Part shown: positions 44,601-57,064 of the stretch, one piece after another
Numbering within the stretch: the stretch's first letter is position 1
How the letters are laid out: each line of letters opens with the position of its first letter
The notes under the pieces: generated by a model
Databases searched by the model: none
What the model was told of the DNA's origin: nothing
Seen by the model: the letters and a program-made list of their open reading frames with translations, nothing else
Translations under genes and position numbers: made by a program
Origin: Tenrec ecaudatus
Taxonomy: Eukaryota > Chordata > Mammalia > Afrosoricida > Tenrecidae
NCBI RefSeq assembly: GCF_050624435.1
Contig: NC_134546.1
Coordinates: 77,293,700 to 77,357,699 of the forward strand
Length of the DNA stretch: 64,000 bases
Reading direction: 5' to 3'

Positions 44601-44978
44601 AACAGAGGGTCTTGTCTTTCATTTTCTTCCTGTCCATTTGCAGATGACCTGTGTTCATGTCATTGTCTCTGCAGATATTGAATCAACCCTTCATAGAGTG
44701 TGCATAGTTCTTAGTGCTGTAACGGAACTATTTACACAGATTGATGAACAAAACTTACACACCATGGTATTTTTATCCTCCTCTCTTGAGGGGTGATTTC
44801 ATTTCACAGGAACGTTATGCTAATTCCAGGAAGTATTTTGTCTTTGTTTCTCATCTCAAAATGTGAAACAAGTAAATAAAGGTTTCCGTGAAATATTCGG
44901 AGTCCCTGCCTCAGTGAGCACAGCTGCCATCCCCCCAGGCTTCCTGACTCTCTCAGGATGTGGGTTTCACAGCGCCTG

Positions 44979-45415
44979 TCTCACACAGTCATAGGTGGCA
45001 GTGTCCTTGAACTTCAGGCTGCTAATCCGTAGATAAGTTGTGCTGATGGGGGCATCCAAGGAGAAGACAGAGCCCTGTGTGAATCCCTGGACATATGTTG
45101 ACTACCCAGTGTGGGTGTTGATCCAGTCCATCCACTGAAAGCCTCTTCTGGGTGCTTGTCAAACCTTGTTCATTCCATCACTGGTGAAGGGGCTTCCAGA
45201 AGTCCTACAAGACACCTTCACCAATCTCCCAGCTTTTTCACCTCAGCCCCAGACTGCACTAACTGCATTTGGGCATGCACACCTGAACACCTGTGAGGAT
45301 GTAAATCAGAAGGTGAGGGCCCTGGAGCTGCCGCAGTGTTCTCCTCAGCCCCATGTCTTATCTTACCCAGGGCGACTGTCAATAGGAAAATGAAGCCCCA
45401 CAGTCACCCCTTCAT
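44979..45415 (-). pseudogene. Inverted IGHV7-like V pseudogene
   Basis: A V segment on the - strand. The leader exon begins at ATG 45415 but has a TGA at codon 4; it ends in Leu-Thr-Val-Ala-Leu next to a GTAAGA donor. The V region starts near 45271 (Gln-Met-Gln-Leu-Val-Gln-Ser-Gly-Ala-Glu-Val-Lys-Lys). IGHV7/IGHV1-type marks are Trp-Ile-Asn-Thr-His-Thr-Gly and [11 protein letters not shown]. Damage includes a frame break and stop in late FR1, Trp41 replaced by Lys, TGA in FR2, TAG after CDR2 and Tyr103 changed to Asp. The heptamer reads roughly CAGGCGC or GGCGCTG instead of CACAGTG, while the spacer 'gaaacccacatcctgagag' still resembles IGHV1/7 spacers. It is long dead and unlikely to recombine. 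Confidence 0.82.
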
Positions 45416-45603
45416 GAGTGCACTTTGTTGTCAGTGGTTTGGGAGCAACCTATGTGGCAATATCTTTGCTTAATGCTTCCCCAGGGGAATGGCTTCAGCC
45501 TTCAACTCTATAGAGCTCTCATATGTGCATATAATTCACATTCATAAATGTATTCCTGGTCTAAATCAGTGATAAATAATAAGAAGCCTCGATAACTCTA
45601 GAG

Positions 45604-45792
45604 CAGCAGTTCTCAACCTTCCTAATGCCACGCCCGTTTAATACACTTCTTCATATTGCGGTGACCTCCCAACCATGAAATTATTTTTCATTGATACTTC
45701 ATGACTCTAATTTAGCTGCTTTCATGAATCAGATGACCCCTGTGAAAGGGTTGTTCGACCCCAAAGGGGTTCTGACCCCATTGAGACCGTTG
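45604..45792 (-). mobile_element. SPIN-family non-autonomous hAT element, copy 2
   Basis: A 189-bp element, inverted relative to the copy at 2325. It begins CAGCAGTTCTCAACCTTCC, contains 'aaagggttgttcgaccccaaaggggttc' and ends GAGACCGTTG. The flanks are CTCTAGAG (45596-45603) and CTATAGAG (45793-45800), an 8-bp target duplication with one mismatch around the preferred hAT core TCTAGA. It is non-coding. Confidence 0.88.
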
Positions 45793-45994
45793 CTATAGAG
45801 CATCATACATAGTGATAGCTGAGCTGTTCTTCTCAAGGGCATTCTGGAATCCTGATGGCTAATCGTAGGAATATCTCACCAAGTGAGCTCACAGCTGGTC
45901 ATGACTGGTACAGATGTATCCACTTATAATTTCACTCACTTCATAGGTGAGAGGTGACAAAATCAACTTCTCAGACACTAACACTGAACATTCG

Positions 45995-46445
45995 AGGGGG
46001 TTGTTTTAGGGGAAGTTGATTAGAAAAACAAATCCAGAGAGTTTAAGAGAGAGCTTTATATCAAAGAGCAATTGTACGTTGAGAAAACATCCAAGCCCAG
46101 TCAAGATCAAGTCAATAAGTCTGATATTAGCCCACAAGTCCAATACTAGTCCATACATTTCTCTTGACTCACAGTGTATTCAGTGATGATAAGTGCAGGA
46201 AGAGCACAGGCCAGTGGCTGGAAAGTCTTGCGGATCCAATGTCAATGGAAGCCGCTCGGTGCTGGTGTGTGTCTCCATGTGGTTCCTCCAGCTTTCTGCA
46301 TGTGCCTCCCCACAGGGAGGTGAAGCACAGAGAAGGTGTGTCCCGCCTCCCAAGAGAGAGGAAATTCCCAGAATCCTCATGAGAAGGCCACACCCACAAG
46401 TAAGCATCTTCAGGCTGTGAGCTGATTGACAGGCTAGACTTCACC
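45995..46445 (-). repeat. LTR-like repeat family, copy 6
   Basis: 'gttgattagaaaaacaaatccagagagtttaagagagagctttatatcaaagagcaattgtacgttgagaaaacatcc' followed by 'tctgatattagcccacaagtccaatactagtccata'. A longer version of the 7540 copy; the ORFs on both strands here are chance. Confidence 0.55.
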
Positions 46446-46741
46446 CCTACACTTATTTATCGAGTTATCATGAAATTATGTAACTGCTACCAGGGCTATT
46501 CCTCTGGTCTGTGAAGTGATTTCTCACTGACTCCTGGGGTTGGGAGAGTCTTATTCATTTTACTGAATCCTCCTTTCTCTCACTTTTAATGTAATGAGCG
46601 TGTATTCACAAATAGCCACCTATATCTTCCATGATCTTAGCTTTTCATACTCGTTTAAAAGATTTTATACAAAAGTATCATTTTAGCAGGCATAAATTAT
46701 GCTTATTTCCACTACTCACATAAAAACCAGTACACAAGAAC

Positions 46742-47400
46742 AAAAAAATCTTATCATAGTGAATGCAGGGGGTGGGGTGCGGAATGGAGACCCAAAACCC
46801 GTTTGTAGGCCACTGGATATCCCTTTACAGAAGAGTCTCCAGGAGGAGACAAGCCAGTCAGTGTGTGATGTAGCAATACTGAAACATACAAGTTTCCTCT
46901 AGTTGCTAAATGTTTCCTCCTGCTCCACTATCATGATCCCACTTATACCTTACAAATCTGGCTACACCAGAGGATGTACACTGGTACAGATAGGAACTGG
47001 AACGCAGGGAATCCAGGACGGATGATCCCTTCAGGACCAGTGGTGTGAGTGGCGACACCGGGAAGGTGGAGAGAGGGTGGATTGGAAAGGGGGAACCGAT
47101 TACAAGGATCTACATGTGACCTCCTTCCTGGGAGACAGTCAACAGAAAAGTGGGTGAAGGGAGACTTCAGACAGTGCAAGATGTGACACAATAATAATGT
47201 ATAAATTATCAAGGGTTCATGAGGGAGATAGAGTGGGAAGGGAGGGAAAAAATGAGGAGCTGATTCCAGGGGCTTAAGTGGAGAGCAAATGTTTTGAGAA
47301 TGATGAGGGCAATAAATATACAAATGTGCTTTACACAATTGATGTATGTATGGATTGTGATCAGAGTTGTATGAACCCCTAGTAAAATGATTAAAAGAAG
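46742..47400 (+). mobile_element. LINE 3'-end family copy, sense
   Basis: Starts near 'cttatcatagtgaatgcagggggtgg' and runs through the purine-rich tract 'gagggagatagagtgggaagggagggaaaaaatgagg' to 'ggattgtgatcagagttgtatgaacccctagtaaaatg'. It gives the family's sense order: purine tract, conserved terminal 120 bp, A-rich tail. Confidence 0.7.
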
Positions 47401-47404
47401 GCAG

Positions 47405-49900
47405 GGAATAAAACAATAAAAATGGTCCACAAAACACAATGGAAGAAAAATTGAAAAGCAAGCAATTGAATAATATAAAAGTGTGTACACTTCAAAAACC
47501 ATACAAAACGTCTTTTAAAATATAAAGGAAATTATCTTTATCACCATAAGTCTGATATTATTCCATAAATAAATTCAGTTAGTTTGCAATATATAAAGAT
47601 AAATTAACAGGATTAACAAAAGGTGAAAATTTTTATTAAATAATATCAGCACCGTGAAAGAAAAAAAGAGAGGGAGAAAATCCATAATATCAGGATATAT
47701 AACTACAAAATTGGCAAAATTTGAAGAGTATAGTACACATTTTAATGAAAATACTGCTTTGTCTGAGTGGTCCTAAAACAATCCAAGAGCTAAGAGCTCA
47801 TGAGACCCACTAACCTTTGGATGGTTTTCATTTAAAGTCCAGGGGACTGGTTTCCAGGTTTCAGCTGGAAGAACCTGGGTACAAAGCAGAAGGGGTGATA
47901 AAATGTCAATCAGGTTTGCTTGATGCTGGGCCATGAGACTTGCACTCATCCCCCATAACATCTATTCGCATGGAGATTACCACAGCTCTGTGCCTGTGTG
48001 CCCACATTGGGTCCTCTCTGGACCCCTGCAACTCCATTTCCACTGTGGACCCCTGCGCTGTCTCTCTTGGCCTGTCTCATCCTCCTCTGGGTCAGCCATA
48101 CGCTCCTTTTCTGCAATGTGAATCACAGATGCACAGATGATGGGAGTCCCTACATGCGCACATCAGAGAACTGACATGGATTGACGTATCAAAATTCCAC
48201 CCAAAATCTAGAGAGAGGTGCGTTCAGAGAGGCAGAGCAGTAATCTGCTTACCTAGATCAGAAAACACTGAAACCATGTATTTAAAAATATATATGTAAA
48301 TTAACATGTGATAAATTTCTAGGGGCTGAGTACTGATTACGTGACTGAGAAACCATTGGGGCCGGGCACTAGCGGAGCCCCATGTTCTATGGGCTCTAAC
48401 TGCGAACCCTGCCCAGGTTCTCCAGTGAATATTCAAAACAAGTCCTCGTGTTTCTGGCCCTGGAGAGGAAGACCATTCTCAACTTGAAAGATTTTGCACC
48501 AGAGGAAGTTCATTTGTATTAACTTTTCATAGCTGGGGGTGAAATATTTCTCCAATCAACCACACAGCGCACATCTTATCCATGATGCCTATGTTGAGGG
48601 GGCGGGGTGAATAGGAATAGTCAACAGGGATAAACAGTGAAAGGTCAAGGTTATGGATACTGCCATGAAGGAAAGGAACACCGACCAGTGAAGATATAAA
48701 CTACAGCACAGGCATGAAGGTCAGAGTCCCACTACGAAGGTCCCATAACATATTCAGGCTCAATTAGACTATCACACAGAAAATTCCCATTCTCTCACTT
48801 CATCACCATCCAGATTCCCAGCATAACAATTTAGAAAGTGAAGAATCTGCTCCTCTGAGGAGAAAAAAAAAAAGACATATAGTGAACATTAACATTTTCT
48901 AACTCTTGCCAGATTAGGATAAATCCTCACAAGACTCAGCTCAGAGAACAAGAGTAATAAATGTTTCCATCGTGCAGAAATAATAAATAATAACATGAGA
49001 TTCTTATTTATCTGAATACATCGATCTCATTATATCATGAAATTTCTGTGTGGTTAGTTTTTAGCCTGTGTAGCATTGTAACATCTCAAATGTAATTTGC
49101 TAGACTTTTTGAAGATTTTCATGATTCATTTTATATTGAAAAACTGAACTATTTTTTCAGTCACCCAACCAATCAACATTCTTTAACAAACTGCTGTAGC
49201 TTGTCCAACTGAAGTGACAGGACACATGGTTGTGGAAATGGGGTGCTGAATGAAAGAGTCCTTTTTCATATTAGAGGAGACCGTGGGACGAAATGCCCTG
49301 CAGAGCACATTGAAATCTGCAAACAAAGAGTGAGAAGACTAAAGAGATGATCGCACTCTAATAGAGTAAAGCAGGTGCAGCAGTGAATAAAGCAAACATA
49401 AATATCAATCAATTTATTTCAAAAGCATAATGAAAGTAATGCCTGAAGCCAGATGTCTCAGTAAAATCTGTCAAGCTTTAAAAACAAAGTGAAAAGTATT
49501 TGTGATACATAAGTAGCATAATAATGAGCAAATTTGCCATTAATTTGTTGACTCAGTCAATAAACAGTTGACTAAGACTAGAATTCAGAATACTGAGCAC
49601 CAGAAAAAATGACATGAAGTTACTATTATTTAGGAAGAATCCGGACTGCATCACACTTGATAATGAGATGTTTCTTTGCTCCTGGACCCAACTCTGCAGG
49701 CATATCTAGGTCAGTCTCTCTAGATCTAAGTTGTGAATTGCTTATATTTGACTTAAAGTCCATTCTGCATAGTGTGTGAATTAAGTCACTGCCAACATTA
49801 ATTCATAACTGTCCTTATTAGTTAGTTGCAAAATGTCATAGTGAATTTTACTTTCAAAATTGGAGGAAACATTAACTTTAATATATACCGTGACATTTTT
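47405..49900. other. No gene seen
   Basis: Mostly AT-rich, low-copy sequence. No V segment, SINE or retrocopy is recognised. Short frames such as 47933-48140 lack any signature. Confidence 0.35.
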
Positions 49901-49904
49901 TAAT

Positions 49905-50000
49905 GGATTGACCATTTTGACTCAAGGTCACTCTTTACTACAGACTAGAACTGAACCCATATGGCTCCCTAGACTGTAATCTTTGTGGATGCAGCTTGTC
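49905..50000 (-). repeat. AfroSINE fragment
   Basis: 'ccattttgactcaaggtcactctttactacagactagaactgaacccatatggctccctagactgtaatctttgtgg' is the reverse complement of an AfroSINE mid-body. Confidence 0.55.
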
Positions 50001-50004
50001 AGTT

Positions 50005-51850
50005 TTCATTTTCACAGGGACCTGATGGTGGGTGTTAATGGCTCACTTTTCAAATAACATCCATGAGCTTGAACATTGAGCCACAGGGATTGCTATGTCG
50101 TAACCTACAAATATAGGAAGAAACTCATTTAAAAAAATTTAATGAACGTGTAAAATATTTTGATTGACAGTAAGCAAGCATTTTCCAATCTCAGTCCTAT
50201 CACCCTCTTAACCTGGGTAGAGAAGCTTCAACCTCATTTCTGAGTTGTAAGAAAGAACAAAGGATAAACATGCTTTCAGTGACTTTCATAAAAATTACTT
50301 CATTATTTTCAACTTTGTCTACTCATACACTTGTCTTACATTTATATTTATGCTTAAGCAAAATAAGTCACGTAATAGATTTCAACAGCTAAATATTGGT
50401 GTGTCTATCACACTACTAATTAAGAAACTGTTTCTTAAGAGAAATATGTTCACTTTCTGTAGAAAACATAGATTTGACCAACCAAGATTGAAGATTGAAA
50501 AAAAATAAAGTTAGTCCTGGTATGTTCTTAGTAAAACTCCAACATTCATGATAAAATGTACAACAGATACATAATGTTAAATGACACAGAGCTTTAATGT
50601 CTCTAGTGCTTGTAATAAAATTCCCAGGAAAAGGGGATAGAGGCATGGGTCTTAAACAGGATTGAAAGTCATCACACGTGTGAATCTTTCTGGATTGAGA
50701 AATATCCAATTCAATATAACCAATAGAAGAAATATAATCCAACCATTTTATGTGTATGCTAAGAGAAAAAAAATAAGACCAGGTTATCTTCATAAAACTT
50801 TATCAAGAATCTGTCAGGCCTGAGAATGCATCCTACATTTTGTAAAACTAGAGTGGTCACAAAGGATCACAGAACCCATTCAATTAGAACGTCCAATGGC
50901 CATACTGAACTTCCTTTGAACGGAACAATAGTTAATACAATTTCTGCCCAACATACTCCCTCTCTCTCCTTACCTCAAGACCATACAAGTAGTCTTCCAA
51001 AAGTTAATGAAAAAAATCCATTATCATTTAATTACATTTCTCCATGAACTTTTTGAAACCCCTTTTGGCTCGTGTCATAGACTGACAGTCCTTCTCTCTC
51101 CCCTGGCCTCTTCTGGATTTTCTCTCACACAGGTGTTTCCCCTGGAAAATCTGCACAGATTTTCTCCTGACTTGGTTTCTGCATCTTGCAGGATGGAAAT
51201 TAACACATGCTCTTTAACAGAGTGATTGATATTGTGGCCATGCTCCTTTGGAGATATAAATGATAAAGCATGGATCATAAGTTGCTCAAGTTGAAAAAAA
51301 AGAAGGAAAGAAAGAAAATAGAAAAGGACAAATAAGGGTTCAGACCATTGTTGGGTTTGACACACTTCTGCAGGAAGGAGAGGGTCAGACGTGAACCAGA
51401 TTATGCTTTTATATGTCACTGTCCATACATTACCCACTCAGTAGTCTATACTTCAACACTCAGAGTTTTGGAATTAGAGAATTGCACAGTAGTCTTTGCC
51501 ATGAGTCTATTATTTCAGAATCAAATCAAATCACAGGTCTTTCCTGAAGGCATCTATTTGTTGGTTTGAAAAGTCAGTGTTCAAACACATGAATTTATGG
51601 CCCTCATTCACCTCATCTGACTCGAGTCTGATAGACAATTCTACGGGGTTTCTCAACGGTTCATCAGAACTCTCACTCTGTGATGCCAGAAAAACAGTTT
51701 TCATTCTGTTAATGGACTAGTTTTCCTGCAAGTGAACCTATTTACTTGTTATTCAATGCAACTTTTGAATCCATACATAGTAGGGGTGGACACAGAAAAA
51801 TTAATAGAGAGAGATCCCCCGGGAAAAGTAAGAGATGGAAAAGAATCTCA
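50005..51850. other. No gene recognised
   Basis: Contains the 125-codon - strand frame 50793-50416, which has no recognised domain, and other short frames. AT-rich. Left unassigned; most likely non-coding. Confidence 0.35.
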
Positions 51851-51870
51851 AAACCACAACAGGAACCCAA

Positions 51871-53354
51871 AATGGTAGTGAGGGGGGAGTGGCAGGCCTG
51901 GTGGGGAATGATCAAGGGTAAGGTTACGTAAAGAAGAGACATAGCTGTAACCCAGGTGGGGACGGAGCATGGTAGTAGGGCAGGAGCAAAGTCAAGGGAG
52001 ATGGAGGAAAGAGCGAGGAGTCAAAGGGCATTTATGGAGGTCTAGACAAAGACATGTACATGCAAATATATATAGGAGGATAGGGAAAGAGATCTATGTG
52101 TCTATATTTATAGGTTTAGTATTAAGGTGGCAGAAGGACCTTGGGCCTCTACTTAAGCACTCCCTCAATACATGAATACTTTCTTTTATTAAATTGGCAC
52201 TCTACGATGCTCACCCTCCCAACACAACTGCTGAAGCCAAAGCGGCTGAACAAGTAAATGTGGTGAAGAAAGCTGATGGTGCTCGGTTATCAAAAGAGAT
52301 AGTGTGTGGGGTCTTAAAAGCTTGAAGATAAACAAGCGGCCATCTAGCTCAGAAGCAACAAAGCCCACATGGAAGAACACACCAGCCTGTGTGATCACGT
52401 GGTCCTGAAGGGGTCAGTTATCAGGCATCAAAGAACAAAAAATCATATCATTGGCTGCACACCTCCATGATACGATCACCGAAGACAATCGGGTGCACAA
52501 GCAAATGTGGCAAAGAAAGCTGATGGTGCCCGGCTATCAAAAGAGATAGTGTCTGGGATCTTAAAGGCTTGAAGGTGAACAAGCGGCCATCTAGCTGAGA
52601 AGCAATAAAGTCCACATGGAAGAAGTACACCAGCCTGTGCGATCATGAGGTGCCAAATTGATCAGGGACAAGGTATCATCAAAAAAAAATTCTTACCATA
52701 GTGAATGAAGGGGGAATTGCAGAGTGGAGACCCAAAGCCCATTTGTCGACCACTATAGATCCTCTCACAGAGAGATTTAGGAGAAGAGATGGGTCAGTCA
52801 GGGTGTGATGTAGTACCGATGAAGGATACAGCTTTCCCCCAGATCCTGGATGCTTCCTACCCCCAACTACCATGATCTGAATTCTACCTTGCAGGACTAG
52901 ATGGGGCAGAGGTTGTGCACTGGTGCATGTGGGAGCTGGAGGCACGGGGAGTCCGGGGTGGATGATGTCTTCAGGACGAGGGGTATGAGGGGCGATGCTG
53001 GGAGAGTAGAGGGTAAGTGGGTTGGAAAGGGGGAACTGATTACAAGGATCCACATGTGACCTCCTCCCTGGGACACGGACGGCAGAAAAGGCAGCGAAGG
53101 GAGACTCCGGATAGGGAAAGATATGACCAAATAACAATCTATAATTTATTAATGGCTCATGAGGGAGTGGGGAGCGGGGATGGAGGGGAAAAAGAAAAAG
53201 AGGACCTGATGCAAAGGGCTTAAGTGGAGTGCAAATGCTTTGAAATTGATCAGGGCAAAGAATGTACGGATGTGCTTTAAGCAATTGATGTATATATATG
53301 TATGGATTGTGATAAGAGTTGTATGAGCCCCTAATAAAATAAAATAAAAACAAA
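51871..53354 (+). mobile_element. LINE 3'-end family copy, 1.48 kb, with 19-bp target duplication
   Basis: Best-defined member of the family. It is bracketed by AACCACAACAGGAACCCAA (51852-51870) and AACCACAACAGGAAACCAA (53355-53373), a 19-bp target duplication with one mismatch. Internally it has two module copies of about 247 bp (52200-52400 and 52450-52640), the purine-rich tract at 53160-53210, and the terminal 'ggattgtgataagagttgtatgagcccctaataaaat' with an A-rich tail. The 231-codon - strand frame (53374-52679) is a chance frame in this repeat. Confidence 0.85.
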
Positions 53355-53374
53355 CAACCACAACAGGAAACCAA

Positions 53375-54940
53375 CCCTGACAGTCAAAGAGCACTGACAT
53401 CAGACATTGGTTCCTGTGCTCACTGGATCCTGCGTGCCTCCTTCAACAGCACTGCCCTCTCCCTGCAGGGAGGATTGTGCCTCCTGGACTCACAGGGACT
53501 CCCCCGCACTTTCAGTTCATTCTGCTTCTAGAGATGGCCAATCAGCTCCTCATGAAGCATAGGTCTTTGTGCCACCATCAGATTAATTTGTGCAACCAAC
53601 TGAAAGCCCTCCCCTGGAAACTGACACACATTGGACACACCAGTTGTTACTGAAAGTGAGTACAGAGCCTGAAGGGGAGAATTCCAGAGACCACCAAGGC
53701 TTACTCAAGTCTCCCCTAGATTCCATCAGAGTTGTGTTTACATAAAGGGGAGGAAAAGGAAACTAAATAAAAAAAGAATCAAATCAACAAACTCAATTAC
53801 CCCCTATTGTTATGTTAATTGTAGCTCATAGTGTCCCTGAAAGACAGAGTAGAAATCCTTATGGTTTTCTAGACTATAAGTCTTTAAGAAAATAAGCAGC
53901 TTCATCTGCCTTCCTCATAGTAGTTGATGTGATTAAACCACTCATTCTGCTATCAGTATATGAGATGAGAAAAATTAGATTGTACTTACAAACTCTAAAA
54001 AATATCCTGATAAGGACACAAGAGATGGATCCGTATGCGAGAGAAGAATGTACAGCAGTAGTCAACATCTTTGACTCTGTGGAGGGTAGCAAGAAATAAT
54101 AGTAACATGGTAAGAATATATACAATTACTGTGCCTGAAAAATATTTGAGGAAAATGTCAAATGGGGATCTAATGTGCTGAGATAACTAACTCCAAAAAC
54201 AAACTGAAAATTTATCTTTGAAGAGAACTAAAGAGAGAAGAGTGACCCGGTCTTCAGGAAATATAATGAAAGTCCTAAGCAAGCAAGAGCAGGATATTGT
54301 TTGGAAACAAAATGTGAAATTATCGCCTATGAGAATATCACTAATGAGAAAACATTTCTTTCAATCTCATCATAAATAGAAGACATCCTATATATCAATG
54401 TTTCTTACTAGAAAATATGAACATGTTTTCATATATAAACATATAACAGCACAAGCAAATCTAAGAATGTCATTCCATTCCAACACACTGAGCATAATGA
54501 GACAAGGCGGAGACATTGCTTCTGAATTCTACCACAAGGTTTGTACATAAGACAGAGTTCTAAGGGCTAGCCCAAGCCAAGTGCAAGAAGAACAAAGCAC
54601 AAACATTTGTCTATGAGAAAGAAGGTGATTCTCTAATGGGTGATTTTGTATTGAGGTAGCCTAGTCAACTTACTGGGCATCGCTGGGTTACACTGACATT
54701 TAAGAAAGTTTTTCCTATCTCTTATTTTTTGTTCCTTCTCTCAAGGTAAGATTTGCGTCTTAGCTGAGTGATCTTCCAGTCTCCATGGTCTTCTCTGCAC
54801 TTTCTCTTTTACAAACATTTCCCCCAATGAAGTGTATGCACTTAATATACCTTGGTCTTTGCGTCATGGGGCTGAGGTGAGCATTTATTTTTTGAGCATA
54901 TGAACACACTTGCATTAACACATTAACAATTATGTTATAC
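53375..54940. other. No gene recognised; one SINE scrap
   Basis: 53375-53540 may be V 3' flank, paired with the segment at 44.4-44.6 kb. 53795-53885 is a short antisense AfroSINE scrap ('gctcatagtgtccctgaaagacagagtagaaatccttatggttttctagac'). The rest is low-copy. Confidence 0.35.
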
Positions 54941-54944
54941 AGGG

Positions 54945-55500
54945 TTCTCCAGAGAAACAAAACCATAATGCTAATAATTATATATATATATATATATACA
55001 TAGAGAGATAGATAACATAAGAAATAATTAATCTATAAAGCAGTACAAATGGCTCAGTGCAACTCACTCCCATGAGACAGCTGTGAGACAGTGGCAGTAC
55101 TTCTAATCCTGAGGGCCACCAGGTCATCCTCTGTAGAGTAATTCAGGCTATCTGGCCACAGGCAGCAAACAGCAAGGTAGGTAGGACACCAACAGTCAGC
55201 CAGATGACAGAGTCCAACAGCTCAAGAGAAGTACATTCCAATAGTGTGGCGGAGCAGGTCTTGAAGATACCTCAAATTACAGCGACACAGTCGACGGGTT
55301 AGGTGTCCCACAGGTAGTGTAGAATACAAATTAAGGCACAGAACAAGCAAGGCAGCTGCACACTGGTCTAATGATCAAAGAGCAAGAAGCAAGAAAGGTG
55401 AGGCTCACCAAGCCATTTATCTCTCTGCCCTTTAATTATTCCCACATGTGTTTATCGGCCAGGTTGGCACAATAAATTAACTACCTCAAGAGTGTAGGAC
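54945..55500 (-). repeat. LTR-like repeat family, copy 7, with (TA)n
   Basis: Starts 'cagggttctccagagaaacaaaacc', followed by a (TA)n/GATA stretch at 54978-55015. The interior 'aaggcagctgcacactggtctaatgatcaaag' and 'aggtgaggctcaccaagccatttatc' is shared with copies at 7.9 and 16.2 kb. Confidence 0.55.
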
Positions 55501-55504
55501 GATA

Positions 55505-56260
55505 GACCTATGATTATTTGCTGCCATGTGAAGAGATCGGGTACAGTATCTAAAATTGAACATATGCAAGCATGTTTTCCTAAATGAGACATTCAATTTC
55601 ATAAACTTGATAGTGTATCATTGAAGAGAGTCATTGTGGTGGTTTAACCTGATTAAACTTGTTGACAGGGATGCTCGAAGGGCTTTCCTCAGTTGAATAT
55701 TATTTTACTCATTGTAATATTGTACTCATTGTATGTGGAAAAACATACTCATATTTTGTAGCCAAAAATGTGAGGATAAAAAGTTACCCACAGATTTTCT
55801 TAATTCCAATAAATGTAAGCTTGAGAAAATATTATCCAGAAATCAATCTTCTTCAAAATTTTCAAACTGGGCACTGGTATGCATTGACTCAAAACTTTCT
55901 TGAACAGGCCAATGATATTGATACAACTAAAATAGTTTATTTCTAATTTGGAAAGTCTTGTTCTAACATGGAAACTGTACAGATGAAAATGTGTGCTTTA
56001 CTGAAAATGTGAAATTCGCTACATTTTTAAGGAGAAAACTCCACAAGATTTATACGTTACTTACTTGTTTTATACCTTATAAATAAACATACTGATTTTC
56101 CCAGTAAAAATATCAGATAAACCCTAGACACTATCAACCAGGTTTTTTTGCCATTAGCTATGAATACAAAATCACTTACCATCCGTTGTGAATCCATTGC
56201 ATTAAAATATCCTCAAATGAGTAATATATTAAAAAGATATAATAAACCAATACCTTTATA
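55505..56260. other. No gene recognised
   Basis: The 95-codon frame 55659-55946 has no recognised family and unremarkable composition; judged chance. AT-rich sequence. Confidence 0.35.
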
Positions 56261-56267
56261 TTTGTTT

Positions 56268-57062
56268 GTTTAAATCATTTTATTGAGACTCATACAACTT
56301 TTAATCACAATCCACACATACATCAATTGTGCAAAGTATATTTGTACATTTGTTGCCCTCATCATTCTCAAAACATATGCTCTCCACTTCAGCCCCTGGC
56401 ATCAGCTCATTTTCCCCCTCCCTCCCCGCCTACCTCATGAACCCTTGATAATTTAAAAATTATTATTTTGTCATGTCTTATACTTTCCAACGTTTCTGTT
56501 CACTCACTTTTCTGTTGTCTATCCCCCAGGGAGGAGGTTATATGTAGACCCCTGGAATTGGTTCCCCCTTTCCATCCCCACTCCCTCCCCTCTCCAAGTA
56601 TCACCACTTTCACCACTGGTCCTGAAGGGATCATCCGCCCTGGATTCCCTGTGTTTCCAATTCCTATCTCTACCAGTGTACGTCCTCTGATCTAGCCAGA
56701 TTTGTAAAGTAGAATTGGGATTATGCTAGTGTGTGTTGGGCGCAGGGGGGTGGGGGGGAGGGAGAATTTGGAACTAGAGGAAAGTTATATGTTTCATTGT
56801 TGCTACACTGCACCCTGACAGGCTTGTTGCCTCCCCTTGACCCTTCCATAAGGGTATCATAAGTTGCCTACAGATGGGATTTGGGTCCCCACTCCGCACT
56901 CCCCCTCATTCACAATGACTGAATGTTTTGTTCTTTGATGCCTGCTACCTCATCCCTTTGACAACTCGTGATCACACAAGCTAGTGTACTTCTTCCAAGT
57001 GGGCTTTGTAGCTTCTGAGCTAGATTGCCACTTGTTTATCTTCGAGCCTTTAAGACCCCATA
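56268..57062 (-). mobile_element. LINE 3'-end family copy, antisense
   Basis: 'taaatcattttattgagactcatacaacttttaatcacaatccacacatacatcaattgtgcaaag' is the reverse complement of the terminal segment. The polypyrimidine tract, 'tgtctatcccccagggaggaggttatatgtag' and the first part of the module ('tacttcttccaagtgggctttgtagcttctgagctag') follow, before truncation at about 57062. Confidence 0.7.
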
Positions 57063-57064
57063 TA

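Noticed and set aside
50416-50793. 125-codon - strand ORF
   Set aside because: No recognised domain, AT-rich region, and no splice or promoter context; considered chance.
52679-53374. 231-codon - strand ORF
   Set aside because: It lies entirely in a LINE 3'-end copy with a proven target duplication. The same frame is broken in other copies, and the Pro/Ser/His-rich composition reflects the polypyrimidine tract.
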